The notes beneath the pieces are model-generated. The model saw only the letters and a list, made by a program, of their open reading frames with translations, was not told the DNA's origin and made no database searches. Shown one piece after another: positions 43,784 through 52,310 of a stretch of 64,000 nucleotides of DNA (the first letter of the stretch is position 1; each line of letters begins with the position of its first letter). This stretch comes from Fibrobacter sp. (lineage in GTDB: Bacteria; Fibrobacterota; Fibrobacteria; Fibrobacterales; Fibrobacteraceae), in assembly GCA_024399035.1 (NCBI GenBank), contig JAKSID010000013.1, positions 1 to 64,000 of the forward strand. Reading direction: 5' to 3'. A program made the translations under genes and the position numbers.

Positions 43784-46700
43784 TGAAAGCCCCGTTTTAT
43801 CTTTCCGCCATTGCCCTCACTGCAGGTTTGTCCATTGCACAAGAAGTTCCTGTAGAACCTGCAGCAGAGCCCGTCGCAGTTGATTCTGTTGCTGCAAAGA
43901 ACGTTGCGGCCGATTCAGTTGCCACTGCAGTCGCTGTTGACTCCGTTACCGCTGTTGAGCCGGTTGCTGCTGCAGAACCTGCTGCCGAACCGGTTGCAGA
44001 ACCTGTCGCTGAGCCCGCGGATTCTGTTGTTGCAAAGAATGTCGCAGCCGAACCCGTCGCAGAACCGATCGCCGAACCCGTCGCAGAGCAGCCCGCTACC
44101 GTCGCCGAACCCGTCGCAGAGCTGCCCGCTACCGTCGCCGAACAGTCCACAGTCCAGCTCTTGCCTGGTACAAAGCTTTCCGGCAACCTCCATGGTTTCC
44201 TTAAGGCCGATGCCTCCCCCTACCTCATTGAAGAAAACGTTTCCATCGAAAAGGACAACGTTCTTATCATCGAGCCCGGAGTGGTTCTGCAGTTCGCACC
44301 CAATGCAGGTCTGAACGTCAAGGGCCAGCTGGTCCTTGCCGGCAACAAGGCAAACAAGGTCGTCTTGACCACCGCCGACGCGTCCGGCAATTCCAAATGG
44401 AAGGGCATTTTCATTTCCTCCGAGGCGGAAAACGAAATCCGCAACGCCGCCATTTCTAATGCAGAAAACGGCCTCGTCGTAGAGAACAGCAATTTGTCCT
44501 TGCAATCTGCAGAAGTCAGCAAAACAAGCCAGCGCGCCGTATTTGCAAAGAACTCCAAAGTCAGCATCAGCGACTGCTCCTTCGAAGAAAACGCAGGCGT
44601 TGCACTCCACGTTTCTAACTACGCAGTGGCAAACGTCCAGCGTTCCACATTCAAAAAGAACAACGTGGCCCTGCTGAACGCAGAATTGGCCCAGACCGAC
44701 GTAAGCGCCTCCGCATTCGAAGAAAACACCTTCGGCATTTTGGACAAGGGCAACAGCAAGCTTGTCTTTAGCGACACCAAGGTTTCCAAGAATCAGAACG
44801 GCGTTGCCTCAAGCGAAATCCTGGACAAGTCCGTTACCGAAAGTATCAAGGACAACAACGCAAATTTCAACAAGAATCCAAGCGCTGTGATCGCCACACT
44901 GGCTGCAGACCCCGAGATTCCGGGCGTCCAGAGCCGCGAAATCAAGCCCAAAGAAAGCATTAGCGACGTAGTCAACAACAGCATTGCCGCAAACGTAGGC
45001 GACACCGCAAGCAAGTCCATTTCCATTATCGGAAACGTGATGCTTGGTGCAAACTACCACCACGTTATGACAAGGCGCAACCACAGTAAGGAAGCGGTCA
45101 TCGTCGGCAAGGACACCATCAAGACAAATCAGCATTACAAGAATACATTCCAGGTTCCGGGCCTTGGCGGCGAAGCCAGTGCCTACTTGCTGATGCAGCT
45201 TCCCAATGGCGGCACCCTTGAATTCGATGCAAACCTGACCGCCGATTCCTGGAATCATTTCTCCCCGAATCCGGTTTCCCTTACCTATACAGATTCCTAT
45301 AATCACGCAACTCTCGGTGATTTCCAGAAAATCAGCGGAGACATTTATATGTCCTCGCTCCCCGTATTCGGCGCGGACTACACGTTGTCCTTGCTTAAGA
45401 ACAACGTCGATCAGCCCTTGTTTGAATTCAACGCATTTGCAGGTGAATCTCAGCGGTCCTTGGTTCCTGGCGAACGTCAGCCGGACATGTACAACGTCTA
45501 CGTAGAAGACGGTTCCGCACAGGCTCAAAGAACAGTTGCCGGTGGATCATTCAAATGGTCTCCGCTACGCAGATTTGATGCAAAGTTTGGCGCACTCTAC
45601 GCAGACGATGCCATCAAGGATCCCATTATCCGCAAGGGCACAAGCAAGCCCAATGTAACAAGCGAACCGTTACAGGAATCTTTCACCATTTTCGCCGACG
45701 GTAACTGGCTTTTCTACCCGGGTGATATCGAGCTCAACGGGCAGGTGGCCATGGGCCGCGCAGACACAGCCGAAGTCTTCGTAGAACGGGCCATCAACAG
45801 CGTTTTCCAGGACGCAGGCGTCAACGTAGCCTCCTACAGTTCTCTCCGTCAGTTGATGGTTAACGAATCCGAAATCTACCGCTTGACTCAAGACGAATTG
45901 GAAGAAATTTTTGGTGACAACACCACCATGACTCGCGGCCAAATGAGAGACTCCTTGAGAACTCTCGTTCGCAAGGCAAACGCAACCCGCAAGGATGCAG
46001 CAAGCTCCAACGATGATGACAAAGTCCTGGGCATGAAATGGAGTGGACAGAACCTAGCCATTGGAGCCTCCCTGTTCTGGAACATCAACAAGACAACACT
46101 TTCCGGCCACGTTAAGTACGTTGGCGAAAACTACTACAGCGCAGGTTCTCCGGATTTGTTGGCCGACACTCGTGAATTCGGCGGTAATTTAGAACAAATT
46201 ATCAATAAATTCTGGGCCCTGAATTTCGGTTACCAGATCAACGTGGAAAACGCCGCCAAGGATGATAATGCAAATATCTTCGGCCTTGGCGAAGGCACCA
46301 CCATCGGTTTCGGCAGCGCATCTGAAAGTTGGAAAAAGGCCCACGAACTTGATAACGACAGAACAAAATACATCCAGAATATTTCCCTTGCAAACAACAT
46401 CAAGGTCAATGACAAAGTCAGCGTCAACGTAGGCTACGGCCTTGAATACAGGACTCAGTACAAGCCCACAAGACTCCATGGCGTTTTCAGCTTAAGCGAC
46501 GAAATCTATAAGGACAAATGGTTTGCAAAGCGCAAGGGCAAAGAAACCATTACTATTTACAACGACGGCGACAGCACCGTAGTGGATAAGAGCCGCTGGA
46601 ACGAATACATGGAAATGGCAACAGAACCGTACTTGGCTTCCATTTTCCAGGAACGCATTTTCAAGCACACTTGGAAGGGCGACGTAACCCTCAAGGCTTA

Positions 46701-47238
46701 CAAGTCCGTATTTAAGCTGGGCGGCGTTTGGACACTCCGCGTAGACGGTTCTGTATTCCATAACGATAGCCTTATGAAAAAGCTTGACTTGTCCACGGAA
46801 ACCTGGAGTAAGATGGGCTACTACTTCGGCGGCGCCGACTACTTTGAACAAACCTACCCGCTTTCTGCAACAACAACCTTGCCTGCCCTGCAGAACAAGA
46901 TCGCTGTGACTCCTCGCTTCAAGAGTTACGAACGCAACGACATGAGTGAAGCAGAAATCACCATCGACGACGAGCTTGAAATTCCTTTGATGAACCGTTT
47001 CTTGATTCTTGGCGCCAACGGAACGTTCCGTTACCTGACCACAAGTTGGACCCAGGATGGCAAGGATGAGAACGAAACTGAAACGGATGTTTTGGGCAAT
47101 GTGAAGGTCCGCATCAATCATACCAATCACTTGAACAGCGAATGGTATCTTGGTACGGCCATGTACTACCGCCCCGAAAATCTCGGCAATGAATACAAGG
47201 ACGCTTTCGGCGGAGTCCGCGTCAATTACGTATTCTAA
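43783..47238 (+). CDS. large outer-membrane protein: Ala/Glu/Pro/Val repeats, beta-helix, beta-barrel
   Basis: A 1151-residue exported protein (signal peptide to about AQ19). Residues about 20-125 are low-complexity AEPVAEPV-type repeats with VDSVA variants. Residues about 135-385 look like a right-handed beta-helix (repeated NGL, SNAENGLVVENS, NNVALLN patterns). The rest (about 430-1151) has alternating aromatic strands and ends in YVF, typical of outer-membrane barrels with terminal Phe. A TonB-box is not obvious. The barrel plus the coupled FecR protein suggest a two-part envelope assembly. Ligand unknown. A terminator follows at 47261-47289. Confidence 0.7.
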   Translation: MKAPFYLSAIALTAGLSIAQEVPVEPAAEPVAVDSVAAKNVAADSVATAVAVDSVTAVEPVAAAEPAAEPVAEPVAEPADSVVAKNVAAEPVAEPIAEPVAEQPATVAEPVAELPATVAEQSTVQLLPGTKLSGNLHGFLKADASPYLIEENVSIEKDNVLIIEPGVVLQFAPNAGLNVKGQLVLAGNKANKVVLTTADASGNSKWKGIFISSEAENEIRNAAISNAENGLVVENSNLSLQSAEVSKTSQRAVFAKNSKVSISDCSFEENAGVALHVSNYAVANVQRSTFKKNNVALLNAELAQTDVSASAFEENTFGILDKGNSKLVFSDTKVSKNQNGVASSEILDKSVTESIKDNNANFNKNPSAVIATLAADPEIPGVQSREIKPKESISDVVNNSIAANVGDTASKSISIIGNVMLGANYHHVMTRRNHSKEAVIVGKDTIKTNQHYKNTFQVPGLGGEASAYLLMQLPNGGTLEFDANLTADSWNHFSPNPVSLTYTDSYNHATLGDFQKISGDIYMSSLPVFGADYTLSLLKNNVDQPLFEFNAFAGESQRSLVPGERQPDMYNVYVEDGSAQAQRTVAGGSFKWSPLRRFDAKFGALYADDAIKDPIIRKGTSKPNVTSEPLQESFTIFADGNWLFYPGDIELNGQVAMGRADTAEVFVERAINSVFQDAGVNVASYSSLRQLMVNESEIYRLTQDELEEIFGDNTTMTRGQMRDSLRTLVRKANATRKDAASSNDDDKVLGMKWSGQNLAIGASLFWNINKTTLSGHVKYVGENYYSAGSPDLLADTREFGGNLEQIINKFWALNFGYQINVENAAKDDNANIFGLGEGTTIGFGSASESWKKAHELDNDRTKYIQNISLANNIKVNDKVSVNVGYGLEYRTQYKPTRLHGVFSLSDEIYKDKWFAKRKGKETITIYNDGDSTVVDKSRWNEYMEMATEPYLASIFQERIFKHTWKGDVTLKAYKSVFKLGGVWTLRVDGSVFHNDSLMKKLDLSTETWSKMGYYFGGADYFEQTYPLSATTTLPALQNKIAVTPRFKSYERNDMSEAEITIDDELEIPLMNRFLILGANGTFRYLTTSWTQDGKDENETETDVLGNVKVRINHTNHLNSEWYLGTAMYYRPENLGNEYKDAFGGVRVNYVF

Positions 47239-47260
47239 CATTAAAGCACATTTTGAGCAC

Positions 47261-47289
47261 AAAGGCCTGGCGTTATCGCCCGGCTTTTT
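47261..47289 (+). terminator. rho-independent terminator after the outer-membrane protein gene
   Basis: GCC/GGC and GGCG/CGCC stem with one mismatch, TTAT loop, then TTTTT (47285-47289). Confidence 0.75.
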
Positions 47290-47433
47290 CATTTTTGGGG
47301 AAAACCGCCGTTTTCGAAACAAAATCTGTAATACGATTTTGCATACTTTTTTTGTACGGCCATTTTTACCCTTTGGGAAATCATTAAAAATTTTTATCGT
47401 TGGGCTTGAAAATTATAAGAAGGATAGAGAGAT

Positions 47434-49224
47434 ATGTTCACCCACAAGACAAAAATTGTTTGCTCCATGGGCCCCACCACAAAGGACGACGAGGTCGTCT
47501 CCCGCCTGATTATCGCAGGCATGAACGTGGCCCGATTCAATTTCTCCCACGGCTCCCACGAATCCCACAAGGAAGCCATGGACAGGGTGAAGCGCGTATC
47601 CGAAAAGTTGAAGCGCCCCATCGCCTTGATGTTGGATACCAAGGGCCCGGAAATCCGTACCGGCAATACGGAAGGTGATGCTGTCATTCAGTTTAACAAG
47701 GGCGACAAGGTCTGGGTTACCGTCGACGAAACATTGACCCGCGCCGTTTCCGAACAGGAACCGGGTCGTCTGTCCCTCTCCTGGAAAGAATTGCCCCAGA
47801 AGGTTCAGCCCGGCCACCGCATCCTTATTGCCGACGGCCTCCTGGAACTTGATGTAGAAGAAACCGACGGTTTTACCGTCAAGTGTGTCGCCAAGAACTC
47901 CGCCGCCATCGGAAGCAAGAAGAACGTAAACCTCATCGGTTTGCACGCCGGCCTCCCCATCATGAGTGAGCAGGACAAGAACGACATTAAGTTCGGTGCC
48001 GAACAGGACGTAGACTTTATCGCCGCCTCCTTCGTAAGCTACGCCAGCGAAGTCCAGGAAATCCGTCGCTATTTGGACAGCCTCAATTCCAAGGCAAAGA
48101 TCATTGCCAAGATCGAAAACGAAGAAGGCCTGAACAACATTCGCGAAATCGCAGCCGCCGCAGACGGCATCATGATTGCCCGCGGTGACTTGGGCGTACA
48201 GCTCCCCACCGAAAAGATTCCTCTGGCACAGAAGCACATCATCCGCGTTTGCCGCCAGCTGGGCAAGCCTGTTATTACGGCCACCCAGATGCTGGATTCC
48301 ATGATTCAGCACCCTCGCCCCACCCGTGCGGAACTGACCGACGTTGCTAACGCAATCTTTGACGGTACCGACGCCGTGATGCTCTCTGGGGAAACCGCCA
48401 ACGGCCTCTATCCCATCGAAGCGGTGGAAACCTTGGTCCGCGTGGCTGTTACCGTAGAATACTCTCCTGAATATTACAAGAAAATGCGCGAATCCTTCGA
48501 AATGGATTTGCAGGGTGACGTAAGCCGCATTGTTTCCCAGAACGCCTACCAGACTGCTCGCGAAGTGAACGCAGCCGCATTGATTACCCCCACCCTTACA
48601 GGCAACACAGCCCGCATGATCAGCATGTTCCGTCCCAGCCAGCCCATTCTTGCTGTAACTCCCTTCGCACAGGTCAAGCGTCAGCTCCTTTTGAACTGGG
48701 GTGTGTTCCCTCTGTTTGCCGAAGAAGTGATTGACTCCGATTCCATGGTGCAGAACGCCATCAAGAGCGCCCACGACGCCGGCGCCGTACATATCTCCGA
48801 CCGAATCGTCATGGCTTCTGGCTACCCCATCAGCGCCCAGATTGTGAACACCATCCGCGTGCTTCACGTAGGCAACGAATTGGTGAAGGCAGAACAGGGC
48901 GGCTGCGCCTCTGCGGATATGGAACGCGCCAACGGTCGCATCCTTCGCGCAAAGACCCCCACCGAAGCCTACATGCTTCTCCGCCGCGACAGCAACGAAA
49001 TTCTGCTTTGCAACACCCTCACCGAAGAATACATCCCCGTGCTCCGTGACGTTCGCGGCGTGATTGTAGAAGGCGAAAGCAGAATCCCTGCCGAAACATT
49101 GCCCCTGATCAACCCCCGCCTGGTTTGGCTTACCCAGGCCAAGGGCGCCTTCAACGCACTGGAAAGCGGCATGGCCGTTACCATCGATGGAAAACGTCTG
49201 GTGGTTTACGAAGGCACGCTGTAA
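47434..49224 (+). CDS. pyk: pyruvate kinase with extra C-terminal domain
   Basis: A 596-residue pyruvate kinase making ATP and pyruvate from phosphoenolpyruvate. NVARFNFSHG (31-40) binds substrate and ATP; MLDTKGPEIRTG, IAKIENEEGL, IARGDLGVQLP and TATQMLDSMI are all present. The last ~110 residues form a PEP-utilising-like swivel domain as in Bacillus enzymes, but its His-containing motif is not evident. GAAGGA and GAGAG lie upstream of the ATG. Monocistronic or followed by the FAD gene at 18 nt. Confidence 0.95.
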   Translation: MFTHKTKIVCSMGPTTKDDEVVSRLIIAGMNVARFNFSHGSHESHKEAMDRVKRVSEKLKRPIALMLDTKGPEIRTGNTEGDAVIQFNKGDKVWVTVDETLTRAVSEQEPGRLSLSWKELPQKVQPGHRILIADGLLELDVEETDGFTVKCVAKNSAAIGSKKNVNLIGLHAGLPIMSEQDKNDIKFGAEQDVDFIAASFVSYASEVQEIRRYLDSLNSKAKIIAKIENEEGLNNIREIAAAADGIMIARGDLGVQLPTEKIPLAQKHIIRVCRQLGKPVITATQMLDSMIQHPRPTRAELTDVANAIFDGTDAVMLSGETANGLYPIEAVETLVRVAVTVEYSPEYYKKMRESFEMDLQGDVSRIVSQNAYQTAREVNAAALITPTLTGNTARMISMFRPSQPILAVTPFAQVKRQLLLNWGVFPLFAEEVIDSDSMVQNAIKSAHDAGAVHISDRIVMASGYPISAQIVNTIRVLHVGNELVKAEQGGCASADMERANGRILRAKTPTEAYMLLRRDSNEILLCNTLTEEYIPVLRDVRGVIVEGESRIPAETLPLINPRLVWLTQAKGAFNALESGMAVTIDGKRLVVYEGTL

Positions 49225-49242
49225 ATTTCTACCTTTGGGTTG

Positions 49243-50880
49243 ATGTTTACTTACCGCTACAGAGAACTTTCCGTTGCTTTGGCAAAAAAAGGCGAGTACC
49301 GTGCCGCATTGGCCCGGGAATTGCGTCTTCATCCAGAAGAGATTTTCAATCTGGAAGTGGAACGTTTTTCTCTGGATAGCCGCCGTAAGGGAGACCCCAA
49401 GTGGTCTTACAACGTGATTTTTGAGGTGAAGCGTCAGCTTAGGGCCACAGGCAACCACGCCAAGGGCTTGGTAGAGGCCTCCCGCGAAACCGAATCCCTG
49501 GAAAACGATCCGCAGCGCAACACCGTTCCCATGGCAGGCCATGTGGATGTGATTGGCGCAGGTCCCAGCGGTTTGTGGGCCGCCCTCCATTTACTCCGTA
49601 AAGGATTCAAGGTGGATCTTTATGAACAGGGAAAACTGGTGGAGGAACGTTTCCGCGATATCCGCCGTTTCTTTGTGGACCGCAAGTTCAACGCCTACAG
49701 TAACGTGCTCTATGGCGAAGGCGGTGCCGGTGCATTCAGTGATGGAAAACTGAACACCCGTAGTCGTAATCTGTTCTCCGAAGCCGTCTTGAAGGACATG
49801 GTTTCCTTCGGTGTGGATGAATCTGTGGTCACTTTCGCAAAGCCCCACATCGGTACCGACAAGCTGGTTCTGATGCTGCGCCAGATTCGTGCAGAGATTG
49901 CACGACTGGGCGGCAAGATTCACTACAGCACCACCCTGGAAGATATTGAAGTCAAGGATGGACGCATTTGCGGGGCAAAGTTCCGCGACGTTTCCTCCCC
50001 CAATACCCAGGGTCATTGGCAGCCCTGCGAGGCATTGGTTTTGGCAGTAGGCCATTCCGCCCGTCACATTTACGAGATGCTCCATGCCCGAGGCGTCACC
50101 CTGGAAAGCAAGGCTTTCGCCATGGGCGTCCGTGTGGAACATCCTCAGATGCTTATTAACATGCGCCAGCTGGGCCGCGATATCGATACCAAGCTGACTG
50201 GCGCCGCAGAATACTTCCTGGCAACGCCTACGCTGAACAAGACCTCCAGCGCCTACAGTTTCTGTATGTGTCCCGGCGGAGTCCTGGTGCCCTGCGCCTC
50301 GGAACCCGGCACACTAGCCACCAACGGCATGAGCTACAGCAGCCGTAACGGCAAGACCGCAAACGGCGCCATCGCAGTTCCCATCACGCCCGGTGCAGTG
50401 GGTTTCGACATCAAGACCGCAGGCACATTGTTCGGCGGTCTGGACCTGCAGCGCAAAATCGAAGCCGACGCCTACGCCGTAGGTGGCAAGAACTACGCCG
50501 CCCCCGCACAGACCATCAAGAACTTCTTGGCCAAACGCCCGGACCGCGCCGACAGCCTGCCGAAAACCACATACCCCTGCGGCCTCGTAGCCTGCAACAT
50601 GTGGGATTGGATGGACAAGACCATCTGCGCTTCTCTGGCAGAAGGCTTCCAGAATTTCGACAAGAAGATTCCGGGCTTTATTGAAGAAGGCTTGATTGTG
50701 GCTCCGGAAACCCGCACCAGTTCGCCGCTCCGCATCACCCGCAACAACGAGACTCTGGAAAGCGTAAACACCAAGGGTCTTTACGTCCTCGGTGAAGGCG
50801 CAGGCTACTCCGGCGGAATTGTCACCAGCGCCGCAGACGGCATCCGCCTCGCCCACTACGCAAAGAGAAGTAAACAGTAG
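49243..50880 (+). CDS. uncharacterised FAD-dependent dehydrogenase (COG2509 type)
   Basis: A 545-residue flavoprotein. The N-terminal ~95 residues are a DUF-like cap; VDVIGAGPSGLWAALHLLRKG is the Rossmann FAD motif, followed by GEGGAGAFSDGKLNTR and, near the end, GLYVLGEGAGYSGGIVTSAADG. The GGAGxFSDGKL motif is characteristic of COG2509 proteins, whose substrate is unknown. ATG at 49243 is preferred over the adjacent TTG. It lies 18 nt after pyk. Confidence 0.85.
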   Translation: MFTYRYRELSVALAKKGEYRAALARELRLHPEEIFNLEVERFSLDSRRKGDPKWSYNVIFEVKRQLRATGNHAKGLVEASRETESLENDPQRNTVPMAGHVDVIGAGPSGLWAALHLLRKGFKVDLYEQGKLVEERFRDIRRFFVDRKFNAYSNVLYGEGGAGAFSDGKLNTRSRNLFSEAVLKDMVSFGVDESVVTFAKPHIGTDKLVLMLRQIRAEIARLGGKIHYSTTLEDIEVKDGRICGAKFRDVSSPNTQGHWQPCEALVLAVGHSARHIYEMLHARGVTLESKAFAMGVRVEHPQMLINMRQLGRDIDTKLTGAAEYFLATPTLNKTSSAYSFCMCPGGVLVPCASEPGTLATNGMSYSSRNGKTANGAIAVPITPGAVGFDIKTAGTLFGGLDLQRKIEADAYAVGGKNYAAPAQTIKNFLAKRPDRADSLPKTTYPCGLVACNMWDWMDKTICASLAEGFQNFDKKIPGFIEEGLIVAPETRTSSPLRITRNNETLESVNTKGLYVLGEGAGYSGGIVTSAADGIRLAHYAKRSKQ

Positions 50881-50967
50881 ACAGTGGTTAGTAGACAGTA
50901 ATTCAAAAACAAAACGTCCGCCAATCACCAACCACTAATCACTAACCACTAATCACTAACCACTAAA
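50870..50967 (+). repeat. tandem 7-nt repeats between the FAD gene and the RluA-type gene
   Basis: AGTAGACAGTGGTTAGTAGACAGTA opens the block in two halves around 50876-50900. The main array, CCAATCACCAACCACTAATC onward (50931-50967), has five CTAATCA/CTAACCA units and stops 2 nt before the ATG. Confidence 0.85.
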
Positions 50968-50969
50968 AC

Positions 50970-52130
50970 ATGATTACTCGCCAGATTGACCGCAACTTCG
51001 CAAACATGCGTCTCGACCGATTCCTCCGCAAGGCTTTTCCCGAGGAATCCCTCTCCGTATTCTTCTCCATCATCCGCAAGAAGAAGGTCCGCGTCAACGG
51101 CGTGGTGGCCAAGGCCAACCAGATGCTCCAGGAAGGTGACCTGGTTAACATCTACGAAAATTTCAAGTCCGTATCCGACGACGAAAAGGACATGAGCCGC
51201 GCCCAGTCCGCACAGATCAAGGCTGAAGTGGAAGCCGCTTACGAAGCCGGCGATTCCAACATCATCGCCTTCCCAGGCGCCGTAGGCTCCACCGCAAGCG
51301 CACCCGTGGCCACAGGTTTCGCCAAGAAGAAATCTACCTGGGGCAAGACTTTATCCGGTGCCGAAAAGCAGTCCAACTGGGGCGCCCGCGAACTGGACAT
51401 TGTCATCCAGACCGAAGATTACCTTGTTGTAAATAAGCCCTCCGGTCTCGCGAGCCAGCCCGGTTCCGGAACTAAGCCCGGCGAAAGCCTGGTGGAATAC
51501 CTTTGGGAATGGGGCCGTCAGGAACAGCTTGACTTTAAGCCCACCATCGCCCACCGCCTGGACCAGGAAACTTCCGGCATGTTGCTTGTGGCACTCCACG
51601 GAGACACCCTCCGCGACCTTACCCGCATGATCCGCGAACACGAAGTGGACAAGTACTACTACGCACTGGTCAAGGGCAATCTGGAAAAGGAACGCGGCAC
51701 CATCAGCGAAAAGCTGACCCGCACCGACGCCGCCAAGGGCAGCAAGATGAAGGTTGGCGTCGAAGACAAGGACGCCAAGGAAGCCATTACCCACTACCGC
51801 GTCAAACAGCATTACATCGGTTACGATTTGGTGAAAATCAAGTTGGAAACCGGCCGTATGCACCAGATTCGCGCACACTTCGCAAGCATCGGTCACCCGC
51901 TTCTGGGCGACTCCCGCTACGGCGATTTCGCCCTGAACCGCGAAGTGAAAAAGGAACTGGGCCTCCATCGCCTTTTCCTCCACAGCTGCCGTCTGGAATT
52001 TGACTGGCAGGGCGAAAAAAAGGTGCTGGACTGCCCCCTGCCCAAGGAACTGCAGGCAGTCATCGACCAGCTGAAGCGCAAGCCCTACGAACGCAAGGAA
52101 AACAACTTCGTGCGCAGTCGCCGACGTTAA
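50970..52130 (+). CDS. RluA-family (RluC/RluD-type) 23S rRNA pseudouridine synthase
   Basis: A 386-residue protein. An S4 domain covers about 10-65 (RLDRFLRKAF, KKKVRVNGVVAK). A low-complexity region (about 70-130) separates it from the catalytic domain, which holds HRLDQETSGMLLVA with the catalytic Asp and GRMHQIRAHFA. It pseudouridylates large-subunit rRNA; the exact position cannot be told. The start codon is directly preceded by 7-nt repeats and has no Shine-Dalgarno. Confidence 0.9.
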   Translation: MITRQIDRNFANMRLDRFLRKAFPEESLSVFFSIIRKKKVRVNGVVAKANQMLQEGDLVNIYENFKSVSDDEKDMSRAQSAQIKAEVEAAYEAGDSNIIAFPGAVGSTASAPVATGFAKKKSTWGKTLSGAEKQSNWGARELDIVIQTEDYLVVNKPSGLASQPGSGTKPGESLVEYLWEWGRQEQLDFKPTIAHRLDQETSGMLLVALHGDTLRDLTRMIREHEVDKYYYALVKGNLEKERGTISEKLTRTDAAKGSKMKVGVEDKDAKEAITHYRVKQHYIGYDLVKIKLETGRMHQIRAHFASIGHPLLGDSRYGDFALNREVKKELGLHRLFLHSCRLEFDWQGEKKVLDCPLPKELQAVIDQLKRKPYERKENNFVRSRRR

Positions 52131-52192
52131 CACCGCCGACGCAGAAACAACCTGCAATTAACCGCCACGATTTTTCACCTCTTTATAAAACG

Positions 52193-52218
52193 GCCCGCCC
52201 TTGTGGTGGGCGTTTTTT
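52193..52218 (+). terminator. rho-independent terminator after the RluA-type gene
   Basis: GCCCGCC (52193-52199) pairs with GGTGGGC (52205-52211, one wobble), followed by T6 (52213-52218). Confidence 0.85.
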
Positions 52219-52310
52219 ATCTAAATTTTACCCCGAATTTTGAAAAGCTGCATTTTGGCGCAGCTCGGTTTTAAGGCCGACGCCCAATCGCAGTAAAAAA
52301 GGATAAAAAG

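Noticed and set aside
43850..44160. Repeat array in the outer-membrane protein gene as a possible mobile repeat
   Set aside because: Best explained as a low-complexity AEPV protein segment; units are degenerate and without stems.
47413..49590. A 725-codon frame opposite pyk and the FAD gene
   Set aside because: It spans two clear genes on the other strand and shows no protein features.
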